The translations under genes were made by a program, and so were the position numbers. DNA of 64,000 nt from Rhizobium chutanense (GTDB lineage: Bacteria; Pseudomonadota; Alphaproteobacteria; Rhizobiales; Rhizobiaceae), in contig NZ_NWSV01000004.1 in NCBI RefSeq assembly GCF_002531935.1, forward strand, positions 248,001 to 312,000, given 5' to 3'. Shown piece by piece: positions 25,826-34,818 of the stretch. Below the pieces are notes generated by a model. It saw nothing but the letters and a program-made list of their open reading frames with translations. It was not told the origin of the DNA and ran no database searches. Position 1 is the stretch's first letter, and every line of letters starts with the position of its first letter.

Positions 25826-26451
25826 TGACCATGAGCGATCACACCATCGACACGGCCGAAAAGCCTGAATTCTACCTGACGGAAGATCATCATCCGGAGG
25901 GCAGCACCAATCTCGGCTTCTGGCTCTACCTGATGAGCGACTGCCTGATTTTCGCGGTGCTGTTTGCCACGCACGGCGTGCTCGGCCGCAATTATGCCGC
26001 CGGCCCGTCGCCGGCCGATCTCTTCGATCTGCCGATCGTTGCGCTGAACACCTCGATGCTGCTGTTCTCCTCGATCACCTACGGCTTTGCCATGCTGCAG
26101 ATGGAGCGCAACGCCAAGGCGGAAACGCTGTTCTGGCTCGGCGTCACCGGCCTGTTCGGCGCAGCCTTCATCGGGCTCGAACTCTACGAGTTCATCCACC
26201 TGATCCATGAAGGCGCCGGGCCGACGCGCAGCGCCTTCCTGTCTTCCTTCTTCACGCTCGTCGGCACGCACGGCCTGCACGTCACCTTCGGCATCATCTG
26301 GCTGATCACGCTGATGGTGCAGGTGTCGATGCACGGGCTGATCGAGGCCAATCGCCGCCGTCTGATGTGCCTGTCGATGTTCTGGCACTTCCTCGACGTC
26401 GTCTGGATCGGCGTCTTTTCCTTCGTCTATCTGCTCGGAGTTCTCGGATGA
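25825..26451 (+). CDS. cyoC: cytochrome o ubiquinol oxidase subunit III
   Basis: This 208-residue subunit has five transmembrane helices. Family landmarks are the N-terminal [14 protein letters not shown], the [20 protein letters not shown] region after the third helix, and the closing [19 protein letters not shown]. The start is the ATG overlapping the cyoB stop; a second in-frame ATG lies two codons later. It overlaps cyoD by an ATGA junction. It stabilises the oxidase and the proton path of subunit I. Confidence 0.95.
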   Translation: MTMSDHTIDTAEKPEFYLTEDHHPEGSTNLGFWLYLMSDCLIFAVLFATHGVLGRNYAAGPSPADLFDLPIVALNTSMLLFSSITYGFAMLQMERNAKAETLFWLGVTGLFGAAFIGLELYEFIHLIHEGAGPTRSAFLSSFFTLVGTHGLHVTFGIIWLITLMVQVSMHGLIEANRRRLMCLSMFWHFLDVVWIGVFSFVYLLGVLG

Positions 26452-26849
26452 GTTCGCAAGCACCCGCCCATGAGGATGCCCACGAGGCGCATCACGGCCA
26501 CAGCCACGGTCATCAGGCCGGCCACGGCACGTTCAAGAGCTATATGGCGGGCTTCGTGCTCTCCGTCATTCTCACCGCCATTCCCTTCTGGCTGGTCATG
26601 TCGGGCGTGATCGCCAGCCCGGCACTGACGGCGGTGCTGGTGATGGGCCTCGGCGCCATCCAGATCGTCGTCCACATGATCTTCTTCCTGCACATGAACA
26701 CCAGGAGCGAGGGCGGCTGGACGATCATGGCGCTGATCTTCACCCTCATCATCGTCGCCATCGCGCTCTCCGGCTCGCTCTGGGTCATGCATCATCTCAA
26801 CACGAACATGATGCCGATGAACCCCGAGATGATGAAGAACATGCCGTGA
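26448..26849 (+). CDS. cyoD: cytochrome o ubiquinol oxidase subunit IV
   Basis: This 133-residue protein has three transmembrane helices, starting with [20 protein letters not shown] and including [13 protein letters not shown]. It assists CuB and haem assembly in subunit I. The N-terminal 27 residues are strikingly rich in His ([20 protein letters not shown]), much longer than in E. coli CyoD. The start ATG overlaps the cyoC stop. No haem O synthase (cyoE) follows; a SURF1 gene takes its place. Confidence 0.93.
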   Translation: MSSQAPAHEDAHEAHHGHSHGHQAGHGTFKSYMAGFVLSVILTAIPFWLVMSGVIASPALTAVLVMGLGAIQIVVHMIFFLHMNTRSEGGWTIMALIFTLIIVAIALSGSLWVMHHLNTNMMPMNPEMMKNMP

Positions 26850-26910
26850 CCCCTTGGCACGGGCGGCGGCAGCGCCGCCCGCAGCGGTTCAGGCCCGATA
26901 TAGTTTGGAT

Positions 26911-27672
26911 ATGAGCGAGGCTTCCTCGGAACAATCGGAGACACGGCATTCCCGGGCGAAACGCGCGGTCTTCGCCGTCTGCCTGGCGTTGCTTGCCGCG
27001 GCTCTTGCCGCCCTCGGCACCTGGCAGGTCGAGCGCCTGGCCTGGAAACGCGACCTCATCGCCCGCGTCGACCAGCGCGTGGATGCGCCACCCGTGCCAG
27101 CCCCGACCACGCCCGCCGACTGGAGCAAGGTCAATACCACAGACGACGAATATCGGCGGGTGACCGCAGCGGGGATGCTGGCGAACGACAAGGAAACGCT
27201 GGTCTATGCCTCCACGATTCTCGGCCCGGGTTACTGGGTGATGACGCCGCTGATGCTTGCCGACGGCACATCGATCCTCGTCAATCGCGGCTTCGTTCCC
27301 ACCGACAGGCGCGATCCCACCTCACGCCGCGAGGGCCAGCCATCAGATCCAGTGGAAATCACCGGTCTGATGCGGATGACCGAGCCGAAGGGATCGCTGC
27401 TCAAATCCAACGACGTCACAGCCGACCGGTGGTATTCGCGCGACGTCGCGGCAATCGCGCAAAAACGCGGCCTAGGTGCCGTCGCCCCCTTTTTCATCGA
27501 CGCCGATGCCGCACCCAATCCGGGCGGCCTGCCGGTCGGCGGCCTGACGATCATCCAATTCCCCAACAACCATCTCGTCTATGCGATCACCTGGTACGGG
27601 CTCTCGGCGATGGCGCTGGCACTGCTGGTTTTCATCCTGCGCGCCGAGATCGGCAGAAGCCGCCGGAAATAG
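26911..27672 (+). CDS. SURF1-family oxidase assembly protein
   Basis: This 253-residue protein has a transmembrane helix near each end (residues 22-40 and about 228-246) and a large periplasmic domain between. The SURF1 pattern is clear: LGTWQVERLAWKRDLI after helix 1, GYWVMTPLMLADGTSILVNRGFVP (cut here as YWVMTPL and ILVNRGFVP) in the middle, and NNHLVYAITWYGLSAMAL at the second helix. SURF1 proteins help insert haem into subunit I of haem-copper oxidases. Its place directly after cyoD suggests service to this quinol oxidase. The start ATG at 26911 is preferred over a TTG at 26854. Confidence 0.92.
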   Translation: MSEASSEQSETRHSRAKRAVFAVCLALLAAALAALGTWQVERLAWKRDLIARVDQRVDAPPVPAPTTPADWSKVNTTDDEYRRVTAAGMLANDKETLVYASTILGPGYWVMTPLMLADGTSILVNRGFVPTDRRDPTSRREGQPSDPVEITGLMRMTEPKGSLLKSNDVTADRWYSRDVAAIAQKRGLGAVAPFFIDADAAPNPGGLPVGGLTIIQFPNNHLVYAITWYGLSAMALALLVFILRAEIGRSRRK

Positions 27673-27784
27673 TTCGGGCACGCCCTGTCGTTTGCACGGA
27701 TACGAGCCCGAGCGCACCGCATTAATATCTCGTAAAGCGATGTCCGATACTGCTTGATTGAAGAGAATATTTAAAAAGCTGCAC

Positions 27785-28957
27785 ATGCGCCGGCCGGATT
27801 ACATCCCCAGTCTCGATGGCCTGCGCGGCATTGCCGCGCTTCTGGTCGTTCAAGCCCATATCGGACTTGTCTTTCCCGGCACCGCCCAGCATTTCATGAC
27901 GATGGGCAGCGAAGCCGTCGGCCTGTTCTTTGCTCTCAGCGGCTTTCTGATGGCCCATCTCTACGGTTCGCGGCCGGTGACCAAAGAAAACGTGCTGGAT
28001 TTTCTGGTGAGCCGCTTTGCCCGCATCTATCCGGTCTATCTGGCTGCCGTCGCGCTCGTGGCGATCCTGTCCGGCATGCAAGATCTGAACTTCGTTCAGC
28101 CGATTGTCGGCGCCACGGACTTTGTGCGCCATGTCCTTCTTCTGGGCTCGAGCGGGGTTTTCTGGTCAATTCCGCCGGAAATCCAGTTCTATCTGCTCTT
28201 TCCGGTCCTATGGCTTTGCCTGGCCCGGCCGCACCGCCATAGCGGCCTGATCGTCGGCTTTGCCGTGGTCGTCGTTATCGACGGTCTGCTGGAATTGCCG
28301 GGGCCTGGCATAATGCTGGTTTCCAAGCTCCCCTACTTTCTTTTCGGCGCCCTTGCCGGGGCGCTGCATTCCCACTGGGACCGATGGGCACCATCTGCCC
28401 TCACAGGAATTTTCACCTTGTTCCTGCTGGCGGTGTTCTTCGCGTACCGGCATGTCGTGCCGAGTTTTTCCCCTGAATTCTGGGGCCTGCAAAGCGCGGT
28501 CGCGGCAGCCGTCATTGTCGCGCTCGTCGCGCGGCAACCGCCCATCGCAGCCTATGTGCTGGCAGCCGCCCCCATGAGGTTCTTGGGCACGATCAGCTTC
28601 TCGCTCTATCTTTTCCATGTCCCCATCATGGTCCTCGCACGCCGGACTTTCGATGGACTGATGCCCGAACCGGTGCTGATCGGGGCGGCGCTTGCCGTAG
28701 CGGCAGGCGGAGCATGGTTCATTCACGAGACGGTCGAAGTCCCGAGCCGCCGGCTGCTCGTCGGCCTGTGGCAGCAGCATCGCTGGCGCATAGCGCGCGA
28801 AAGGCCGGCTGAAGGCATTGAACGCGCGATCCTCGACCTCAAAGAGACCGAAAAACGCCTCCTGAGCGCCACACCGTCAGTCGCGGCGGATGAAGTCCGG
28901 GAGGAAGCCTCCCGTACCGGCATCCAGGACGATGGCGACGGGAAGCTTCGCGCCTAG
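27785..28957 (+). CDS. acyltransferase family 3 membrane protein (OafA/NodX type)
   Basis: This polytopic inner-membrane protein of about 390 residues (roughly ten helices) transfers acetyl or another acyl group to sugars on the cell surface or in secreted polysaccharide. The opening YIPSLDGLRGIAALLVVQAH carries the family DGLRG, and the usual GVFWSIPPEIQFYLLFPVL (shown as FWSIPPEIQFYLLFP) and FSLYLFHVPI segments follow. The C-terminal 60 residues are charged and cytoplasmic. The start is uncertain: a TTG at 27758 would add nine residues. The gene stands alone between surf1 and a convergent sensor kinase. Confidence 0.85.
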   Translation: MRRPDYIPSLDGLRGIAALLVVQAHIGLVFPGTAQHFMTMGSEAVGLFFALSGFLMAHLYGSRPVTKENVLDFLVSRFARIYPVYLAAVALVAILSGMQDLNFVQPIVGATDFVRHVLLLGSSGVFWSIPPEIQFYLLFPVLWLCLARPHRHSGLIVGFAVVVVIDGLLELPGPGIMLVSKLPYFLFGALAGALHSHWDRWAPSALTGIFTLFLLAVFFAYRHVVPSFSPEFWGLQSAVAAAVIVALVARQPPIAAYVLAAAPMRFLGTISFSLYLFHVPIMVLARRTFDGLMPEPVLIGAALAVAAGGAWFIHETVEVPSRRLLVGLWQQHRWRIARERPAEGIERAILDLKETEKRLLSATPSVAADEVREEASRTGIQDDGDGKLRA

Positions 28958-28997
28958 ATTCCGAAACGTGTGAGCGGTTTTCGGGATCACGCCTCTC

Positions 28998-30926
28998 TCA
29001 AGAAGCGATCCGGCTGATCGCCTCGGCGAGCTGCGCCTGCGAGAAGGGCTTGCCGAGACGGGGCAGGTTGGGGATCCCCGTTCCTTCGGGGAGCTCGGCG
29101 TAGCCGGTTGCGAGAATGATCGGCATTTCAGGCCATTCGTCGCGGATCGCCTTGGCCAGCTGCGCGCCGGTCATGCGCGGCATGGCATGATCTGAGATCA
29201 CCAGATCGACCGGCTGCCGGCGCAGGATCTCGAGCGCCTCGGGACCGGCCATCGCCTCGAACACGGTGTGGCCGAGATCTTCCAGCATCAGCGTCGTATT
29301 CATCAGGACCAGGGCATCGTCATCGACGGCGACGATGCGCAGCCCGTGCGATGCATTGTCCGCCCGTTGCGGCAGATCCGCCGCGGCCGTGGCCACCCGC
29401 GCGGCAGTGACGACCGGGAACCACAATTCGGCCGTCGTGCCTTCGCCGAGGCTGCTCTTCAGCATCAGACGGCCGCCGGATTGGGAGGCAAGGCCCTGCA
29501 CCATGGAAAGGCCGAGGCCGGTGCCCTTGCCGACACCCTTGGTGGTGAAGAACGGCGTGATGGCCTGCTCCATCGTCTTGGCGTCCATGCCCTCGCCTTC
29601 ATCGATCACCGCGATCCTGATATAACGCCCGGGCGGCAGCGCACGCTTGCCCGGTGACACCGTTTCCTCGGAAGCGCGAAGCATGATCCGGCCGCCGGAT
29701 GGCATGGCATCGCGGGCGTTGACGACGAGGTTCAGGATCGCCATCTCCAGTTGGTTCGGATCGGTCCGGATGGTCGGCAGCCTGACCGGGAAAGACGTCT
29801 CGATCACGGTGAGCGGTCCGAGCGACCGGCTCAGCATATCCATCATGCCTCGGACCAGGCCGGAGACGTCGATTGGTTCCATGTGCAGTTCCTGCCGGCG
29901 GGAAAAGGCCAGCATGCGCTGCGTCAGCGCGGCACCCCGCTGGGCGCCCTGCACGGCATTGTCGACAAGCGATGTCAGCGACAGATCCTGCGGCATGCGT
30001 TTCTTCAGGATTTCGAGACTGCCGAGCACGGCCATCAGCAGATTGTTGAAATCATGGGCGATCCCACCGGTCAATTGACCGATCGCCTCCATCTTCTGCG
30101 ACTGGAAGAGTTCTTCGCGCGCCTGCTCCAGGGCGCGCTGGGTCTCCATCTTTTCGGTGATATCGCGGGTGATCTTGGCAAAACCGAGTACATCGCCTTC
30201 CTCATCGCGAATGACATCGATGACGATGCTGGCCCAGAAGCGGCTGCCGTCCTTGCGGACCCGCCAGCCTTCCCGCTCGAACCGGCCTTCGGCACGCGCG
30301 ACGCCGAGCGCCGTCTCCGGCACGCCGGCGGCGCGATCCTCGGGCGTATAGAAGGTCGAGAAATGACGGCCGATGATTTCATCGGGCCGGTAGCCCTTGA
30401 TCCGCTCGGCGCCGAAGTTCCAGCTGCTGACATTGCCGTCGGGATCGAGCATGTAGATGGCATAATCCGAGACGCCCTGGACCAGCCGGCGGAACTGCTC
30501 CTCGCTCTGGCGGATCGCCTTTTCCGCAGCTCTGCGTTCGGTCAGGTCACGGGTGATCTTGGCATAGCCGATGAGCTCGCCGGAGGGACGCCGGATGGGA
30601 TCGATGATCACATGCGCCCAGAAGCGGCTGCCGTCCTTGCGCTGGCGCCAGCCCTCCCCCTCGAAGCGACCATGCTCCTTGGCGGTCGCCAGCGTGCGCT
30701 CCGGAATTCCCGCGGCGCGATCCTCCTCCAGATAGAAGCGGGAAAAATGCTCGCCGAGAATTTCGGAAGGCCGGTAACCTTTGAGACGCTGAGCACCGGT
30801 ATTCCAGCTGGTGACGATGCCTTCGGGGCTCAGCATATAGATGGCATAGTCGGTGATGGCATCGACCAGGAGGCGAAAGCGTCCCTCTTCCTCGAAAGAC
30901 GTATCATGTCGATTCAGCGCTTCCAT
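28998..30926 (-). CDS. soluble hybrid histidine kinase with two PAS domains and a receiver
   Basis: This 642-residue cytoplasmic protein has no membrane helix. In order: PAS 1 (about 15-140), PAS 2 (about 141-265), a dimerisation domain with the phospho-acceptor His in GGIAHDFNNLL (near 290), an HATPase domain with NLVVNARDAMP and GTGLGLSMVQG, and a C-terminal receiver with DDDALV and the phospho-Asp in VISDHAMPRMTG (near 575). The two PAS domains are close copies of one another (YAIYMLxPxGxVxSWN...G and KDGSRFWAxxxID in both), a recent tandem duplication. PAS domains of this sort bind haem, flavin or small ligands. No cognate output gene is adjacent. It is convergent with the acyltransferase gene. 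Confidence 0.93.
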   Translation of the reverse strand: MEALNRHDTSFEEEGRFRLLVDAITDYAIYMLSPEGIVTSWNTGAQRLKGYRPSEILGEHFSRFYLEEDRAAGIPERTLATAKEHGRFEGEGWRQRKDGSRFWAHVIIDPIRRPSGELIGYAKITRDLTERRAAEKAIRQSEEQFRRLVQGVSDYAIYMLDPDGNVSSWNFGAERIKGYRPDEIIGRHFSTFYTPEDRAAGVPETALGVARAEGRFEREGWRVRKDGSRFWASIVIDVIRDEEGDVLGFAKITRDITEKMETQRALEQAREELFQSQKMEAIGQLTGGIAHDFNNLLMAVLGSLEILKKRMPQDLSLTSLVDNAVQGAQRGAALTQRMLAFSRRQELHMEPIDVSGLVRGMMDMLSRSLGPLTVIETSFPVRLPTIRTDPNQLEMAILNLVVNARDAMPSGGRIMLRASEETVSPGKRALPPGRYIRIAVIDEGEGMDAKTMEQAITPFFTTKGVGKGTGLGLSMVQGLASQSGGRLMLKSSLGEGTTAELWFPVVTAARVATAAADLPQRADNASHGLRIVAVDDDALVLMNTTLMLEDLGHTVFEAMAGPEALEILRRQPVDLVISDHAMPRMTGAQLAKAIRDEWPEMPIILATGYAELPEGTGIPNLPRLGKPFSQAQLAEAISRIAS

Positions 30927-30995
30927 CGGCCCCTCAGTGTCACCAGCGCTTTATAACGCCGCGGCAGGCGGATGGTTCCAATTAACCTCGAATTT

Positions 30996-32402
30996 TCAGA
31001 CTGCCTTGACCTGCGGGTAGAAGCGCTCGCCGACCCGTTCGGCAGCCGCATAGGCCTGCGAGACGATCTCCGGCACCAGATCGATGTCGGGCAGGCTGCC
31101 GAGGCCGAGCGGGCCGACGGCAAAAAGCCCGTCGACCGTTGAACCGTCCTCGAGGAAGGGCTCGCCGCGCGCATTGACGGCGAGCCCCAGCGACAGCTCG
31201 TCCGGCATGGCAAGGCCGGCGGAAAGCAGGCTCTGCATCAGCGGCGCGGAAAGATCGGGCGCCTGACAGCGGCAGTCGATGATGCGCTCGGCATGGATCA
31301 CCTCCTCGGCGGCGGAACCGGCGGGCGTGAAGAACAGGCCGCTCAGGCCCCGGCGGCCGGCCCGGCCGCGGCGCAGCACCGTGCGGCCTTCGGCAAGCTC
31401 GCGTTTCAGGCGCAGATGCATGGCCTCCGGCAGGCGATTGCGATGGCTGTCGTAGATGGCCCGCAGATGCCGATTGAACTGGTGCTTGTCGCCGGCCGGC
31501 AGCGAACGCCAAAGCGAGCGGGCATGTCTGCGCAGGCCGTTCATCACCGATTGCCAGCTTCGCCCCTGCTCTTCCGCCTCGCGACAGGCCTGGCGGATGA
31601 AGCGCACGATGTCGGGCAGGCTTTCAGGCAGCGCTTCGGCCGGGAAGACCGGGTCGGCGGAATTCGGCGTATGGCTCTGGGGCAGGAAACCGCGCCGGGA
31701 AATGATCGTCACCTGGCCGGCATAGCCGGAATCGCGCAGCTGCAGCAACTGGTCGACGACCCGGATGCCGCTGCCGAGCAGCACCGCATGCGGCCGCGCG
31801 ACGAGGCGCTGGGCCCGGACGGGAGAAGCCTCCCGCTCGCCGGCATCCTGATCGCCAAGGCCGTAGCCGGTGGCCAGGATGACCGTGTCGAACAGCGGAT
31901 TGGCGGGATTGGCGCTTTCAAGCAGGAAGCGGTGGCCATGGCTGCGGCGGATCGCCACCACCGGATCGTTGCAGACCTGCACGGTGATATCCCGGCGGGC
32001 GGCGAGCGCTTCGGAAAAGCGCTGATAGACATAATCGCTGAAGATCTCCTTCGGCACGAAGATCTGCCGGAAACCGGGAATGGCGGCCGGCACGGCGGCG
32101 CGGAAGGCGGCGTTGCTGCAGAGCCAGTCGTTGAAATCGTCATTGTCGCCGAGCGAAACCGAGAGATCGCGCACGCGGGTGTTGAGGATCGTCGAGGCGC
32201 GGACCGAGGCCAGCGCCTGCCCGCCGCTGACCGACGAATTCGGATCGAACAGTTGCAGGTGGAAGGGCGCCCGCACCGTCTTCATCAGCGCGATGGCCGT
32301 CATCATCCCGGAAAAGCCGCGCCCGACGATCGCGACGCGCGGCACGGCGGATATCTGCGCCGCCGCGTTGGCGCGCGCCGAAAAAAGTCCCTGAACCGTC
32401 AT
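30996..32402 (-). CDS. FAD/NAD(P)-binding oxidoreductase (NAD_binding_9-like)
   Basis: This 468-residue protein opens with a dinucleotide-binding fold: VAIVGRGFSGMMTAIAL near residue 24 holds the GxGxxG-like loop. An inner segment VILATGYGLGD is the usual ATG motif before the second dinucleotide site, and GLFAVGPLGLGSLPDID near the end is the FAD-contacting closure. The start at 32402 is supported by GAGGAG seven bases upstream. Such proteins are annotated as hydroxyacylglutathione-linked or uncharacterised FAD-dependent oxidoreductases, and I cannot name a substrate. It runs codirectionally upstream of the histidine kinase gene on the minus strand, with about 70 bases between. Confidence 0.8.
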   Translation of the reverse strand: MTVQGLFSARANAAAQISAVPRVAIVGRGFSGMMTAIALMKTVRAPFHLQLFDPNSSVSGGQALASVRASTILNTRVRDLSVSLGDNDDFNDWLCSNAAFRAAVPAAIPGFRQIFVPKEIFSDYVYQRFSEALAARRDITVQVCNDPVVAIRRSHGHRFLLESANPANPLFDTVILATGYGLGDQDAGEREASPVRAQRLVARPHAVLLGSGIRVVDQLLQLRDSGYAGQVTIISRRGFLPQSHTPNSADPVFPAEALPESLPDIVRFIRQACREAEEQGRSWQSVMNGLRRHARSLWRSLPAGDKHQFNRHLRAIYDSHRNRLPEAMHLRLKRELAEGRTVLRRGRAGRRGLSGLFFTPAGSAAEEVIHAERIIDCRCQAPDLSAPLMQSLLSAGLAMPDELSLGLAVNARGEPFLEDGSTVDGLFAVGPLGLGSLPDIDLVPEIVSQAYAAAERVGERFYPQVKAV

Positions 32403-32765
32403 CGCAACTCCTCTGCGGCTCGGCCGCACCATGTGCAAATAGGTTCAACGCATAAAAGCGGGCCATGCGTTGATGAGGTTCATGCGGCCATTCACAAACA
32501 TCTGCCGCAAGATCGGGGTCCGAACCGGTCGCCCCGCATGGGAACTAGGGGAGCGATCACGCTCGTCCATAGTCTATTAAACTAGTCGTGTATGAAAGCG
32601 CTAAAAACCGCAGGTGGCAAGGGCTTTGTTGTCGCGGCAGCGTAAACTATTGGAGCAAAACACATTTTTCGGCCGTTTCCGCCACATGGCGACGGTTGGA
32701 TCGGGACTTCACAGACGGCAAAGTGCCCACTTAGCCTATACGAACACGAGTATGAACAATCGATT
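32403..32765. other. intergenic region, no feature recognised
   Basis: These 363 bases contain the promoter of the FAD oxidoreductase and the 3' flank of the lysR gene. Frames crossing it give improbable proteins. A short inverted repeat TAGT...ACTA near 32572-32585 is the only structure noticed, and it is too short to interpret. Confidence 0.4.
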
Positions 32766-33677
32766 TCAAGTCTCTTTTGCGGTCATTTCTCTTGCCAGTT
32801 CGCCGATCATCGAACGCAACCACCTGTGGGCCGGGTCGTGACGGTAGCGTACGTGCCAAGCCATCTGCACCGGAAAAGTACCGAGATCGACGGGCGGCGG
32901 TAGTATCTTCAGGCGCGGATCCCGTTCAAGAGACCGACAGATCAGGCGCGGCAGCGTTGCGCAGTAATCGGTTGCAACGAGCATCTCGGGCACGGCAAGG
33001 AAGTGCGTAACGGACACGGCAACCTCTCGCTTGAGATTTTGCTGTCCCAATGCCTGGAAGAGGCCCGCGCGCAGCCGGCCCGGCGGGAGCACGTTCACGT
33101 GCTTGAGGTTCTCAAACTGTTCCCGGGATATATGGTCTCTAATCTCGGGATGATCGGCGCGCACCACGCAGGCAAGCCCATCGTCCATAAGATGCTGGAC
33201 GACAAGGTTATCAGGCGGATCGACGATCCGGCCAAGCACCATGGCGGTTGTCCCGGAAATAACGCCGGTCTCGGCGAGATCATTGCCGAATGGCGTCATG
33301 CGAAGCCTGATGCCCGGCGCCAACTCTCGCACTCTTGCTGCCAGTGCCGGCATCAACACAAGTTCCGCGTAGCTGTTGGGGGCAAGCGTGAACAGGCGCT
33401 CGGCCTGTGCCAGCTGAAATTCCTGCCGGTTCGAAACCAGATCGTCGAGCTGCGCCAGCGCTGCTTCGATCGTTGGGGCGATCGCTTCCGCCAATTCCGT
33501 CGGTTTTATCCCGTACCTTTCCCGGATGAACAGCGGATCATGCAGGGTTTCGCGCAGGCGGTTCAGCGAATTGGACAGCGCCGGCTGGGTGATGCCCAGC
33601 CGCACTGCGGCCCGCGTCACGCTCCGTTCTTCCATCAGGGCCAGGAAAACCGGAAGCAGGTTCAGATCATATTTCAT
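32766..33677 (-). CDS. LysR-family transcriptional regulator
   Basis: This 303-residue regulator has an N-terminal winged helix-turn-helix (LNLLPVFLALMEERSVTRAA, then LGITQPALSNSLNRLRE, residues 5-45) and a C-terminal ligand-binding domain of the periplasmic-binding-protein fold. The sequence resembles the NodD/NahR/LinR branch (DLNLLPVFLALMEERSVTRAA and FIRERYGIKPTELA). The ligand is unknown. It is divergent from the DJ-1/PfpI gene, and a palindrome overlaps its start codon, which suggests autoregulation and control of the neighbour. Confidence 0.93.
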   Translation of the reverse strand: MKYDLNLLPVFLALMEERSVTRAAVRLGITQPALSNSLNRLRETLHDPLFIRERYGIKPTELAEAIAPTIEAALAQLDDLVSNRQEFQLAQAERLFTLAPNSYAELVLMPALAARVRELAPGIRLRMTPFGNDLAETGVISGTTAMVLGRIVDPPDNLVVQHLMDDGLACVVRADHPEIRDHISREQFENLKHVNVLPPGRLRAGLFQALGQQNLKREVAVSVTHFLAVPEMLVATDYCATLPRLICRSLERDPRLKILPPPVDLGTFPVQMAWHVRYRHDPAHRWLRSMIGELAREMTAKET

Positions 33678-33706
33678 TTAGATATAATCTCATCTGAATA
33701 TCTAAA
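33677..33706. promoter_or_regulatory. inverted repeat at the lysR start, candidate LysR operator
   Basis: TTTAGATAT (33677-33685) and ATATCTAAA (33698-33706) are exact reverse complements separated by 12 bases. The repeat contains several T-N11-A matches, the LysR consensus. It begins on the first base of the lysR start codon, so a bound regulator would block its own gene and lie about 125 bases from the divergent gene's start. Confidence 0.6.
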
Positions 33707-33831
33707 ATCAAAGAAGTAAATTTCCGAAATATGTCGACAGATGCCATTGTGACGACATCGAAACGCCGCAACGGCTGATCGAGCTCCAATCCACCGGCCG
33801 CCACGCGCGCCATCTGACGGAAGGATCCACA

Positions 33832-34512
33832 ATGAAAGTCCTCATCGTACTCACCTCGCACGACACGCTCGGAGACACCCGCAGAAAGACCGGTTTCTGG
33901 CTCGAAGAGCTGGCGGCACCCTACTATGTCTTCAAGGATGCCGGCGCCGAGATCACTCTCGCCTCGCCGAAGGGCGGCCAGCCGCCTCTCGACCCGAAGA
34001 GCGACGAACCTATGTTCCAGACCGACCTGACGCGGCGTTTTACCGCCGACGAGGCGGCCAAGGCGCAGCTTGCGGAGACTGTGCGCCTGGACAGCATCGA
34101 CCAGAAGGATTTCGATACCGTCTTCTACCCCGGCGGCCACGGCCCGTTGTGGGATCTGGCCGCAGATCGGAATTCGATCGGGCTGATCGAATCCTTCGTC
34201 AGGGCCGGCAAGCCGATCGCCCTCGTCTGCCATGCGCCGGGCGTCCTGCGCCACGTCACGAACCCCGACGGCACCCCCCTCGTCCAGGGACGCTCCCTCA
34301 CCGGCTTCACCAATTCCGAGGAAGAGGCCGTGGGGCTCACAAAGGTTGTGCCGTTCCTCGTCGAGGACGAACTGATCGGTCTCGGCGCGCTCTTCTCCAA
34401 GGTCCAGGATTGGGGCGTGCATACAGTGGTCGACGGCCAGCTCATCACGGGTCAGAATCCGGCTTCGTCCAGCGAAGCGGCCGAAGCACTCATCGCTGTT
34501 CTCGCGCGCTGA
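33832..34512 (+). CDS. DJ-1/PfpI family protein (Hsp31/glyoxalase III-like)
   Basis: This 226-residue cytoplasmic protein has the type 1 glutamine amidotransferase-like fold. The nucleophile elbow is ALVCHAPGVL with Cys133 followed by His134. The family acidic residue is in the FWLEELA segment (Glu25/26), and the FYPGGHGPLWDL loop lies near residue 98. This set matches the Hsp31/YhbO-like clade, reported to act as glyoxalase III or a protein deglycase; Glu, Cys and His are all present. GGAAGGA lies seven bases before the start. It is divergent from lysR and probably controlled by it, perhaps in response to reactive carbonyl or redox stress. Confidence 0.88.
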   Translation: MKVLIVLTSHDTLGDTRRKTGFWLEELAAPYYVFKDAGAEITLASPKGGQPPLDPKSDEPMFQTDLTRRFTADEAAKAQLAETVRLDSIDQKDFDTVFYPGGHGPLWDLAADRNSIGLIESFVRAGKPIALVCHAPGVLRHVTNPDGTPLVQGRSLTGFTNSEEEAVGLTKVVPFLVEDELIGLGALFSKVQDWGVHTVVDGQLITGQNPASSSEAAEALIAVLAR

Positions 34513-34818
34513 ATATCGTGAGCTGCCGACGGCCAGTACGGCGGCAGATCGCTTTCAGAAACCGGGGTTTATGATGTCCACCATGGGCCCGGTCCTGTTG
34601 CTGTCGGACGCGCGACAGATGATCGAGAGGTCCATCGCCGCCGCCGAAGCGGCATGCGGGGGCATGCAAGGGGCGCTCACGTAAAAATAACCAGTTGGTG
34701 AATTCTTTACTTGAACCCCCAAATGGAATCGGCAAAAGTGACGGTGCAATCAATCCCTTCATGGATTTGCCGTCTTTTCGGGCCAGCGTCCGATCACACA
34801 TCATTTGGAAAAAATACC
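34513..34818. other. intergenic region upstream of the heterodimeric ABC exporter
   Basis: This 306-base gap follows the DJ-1 gene. An imperfect hairpin (CTGCCGACG / CGGCGGCAG, about 34522-34546) without a T-run lies just after the stop codon. The 34680-34815 part is AT-rich and probably holds the promoter of the exporter operon. A frame open from 34711 crosses it but gives unlikely protein. No further feature was recognised. Confidence 0.4.

Noticed and set aside
32614..32841. 75-codon plus-strand frame in the gap before lysR
   Set aside because: It runs into the 3' end of the lysR gene on the opposite strand and resembles no protein.
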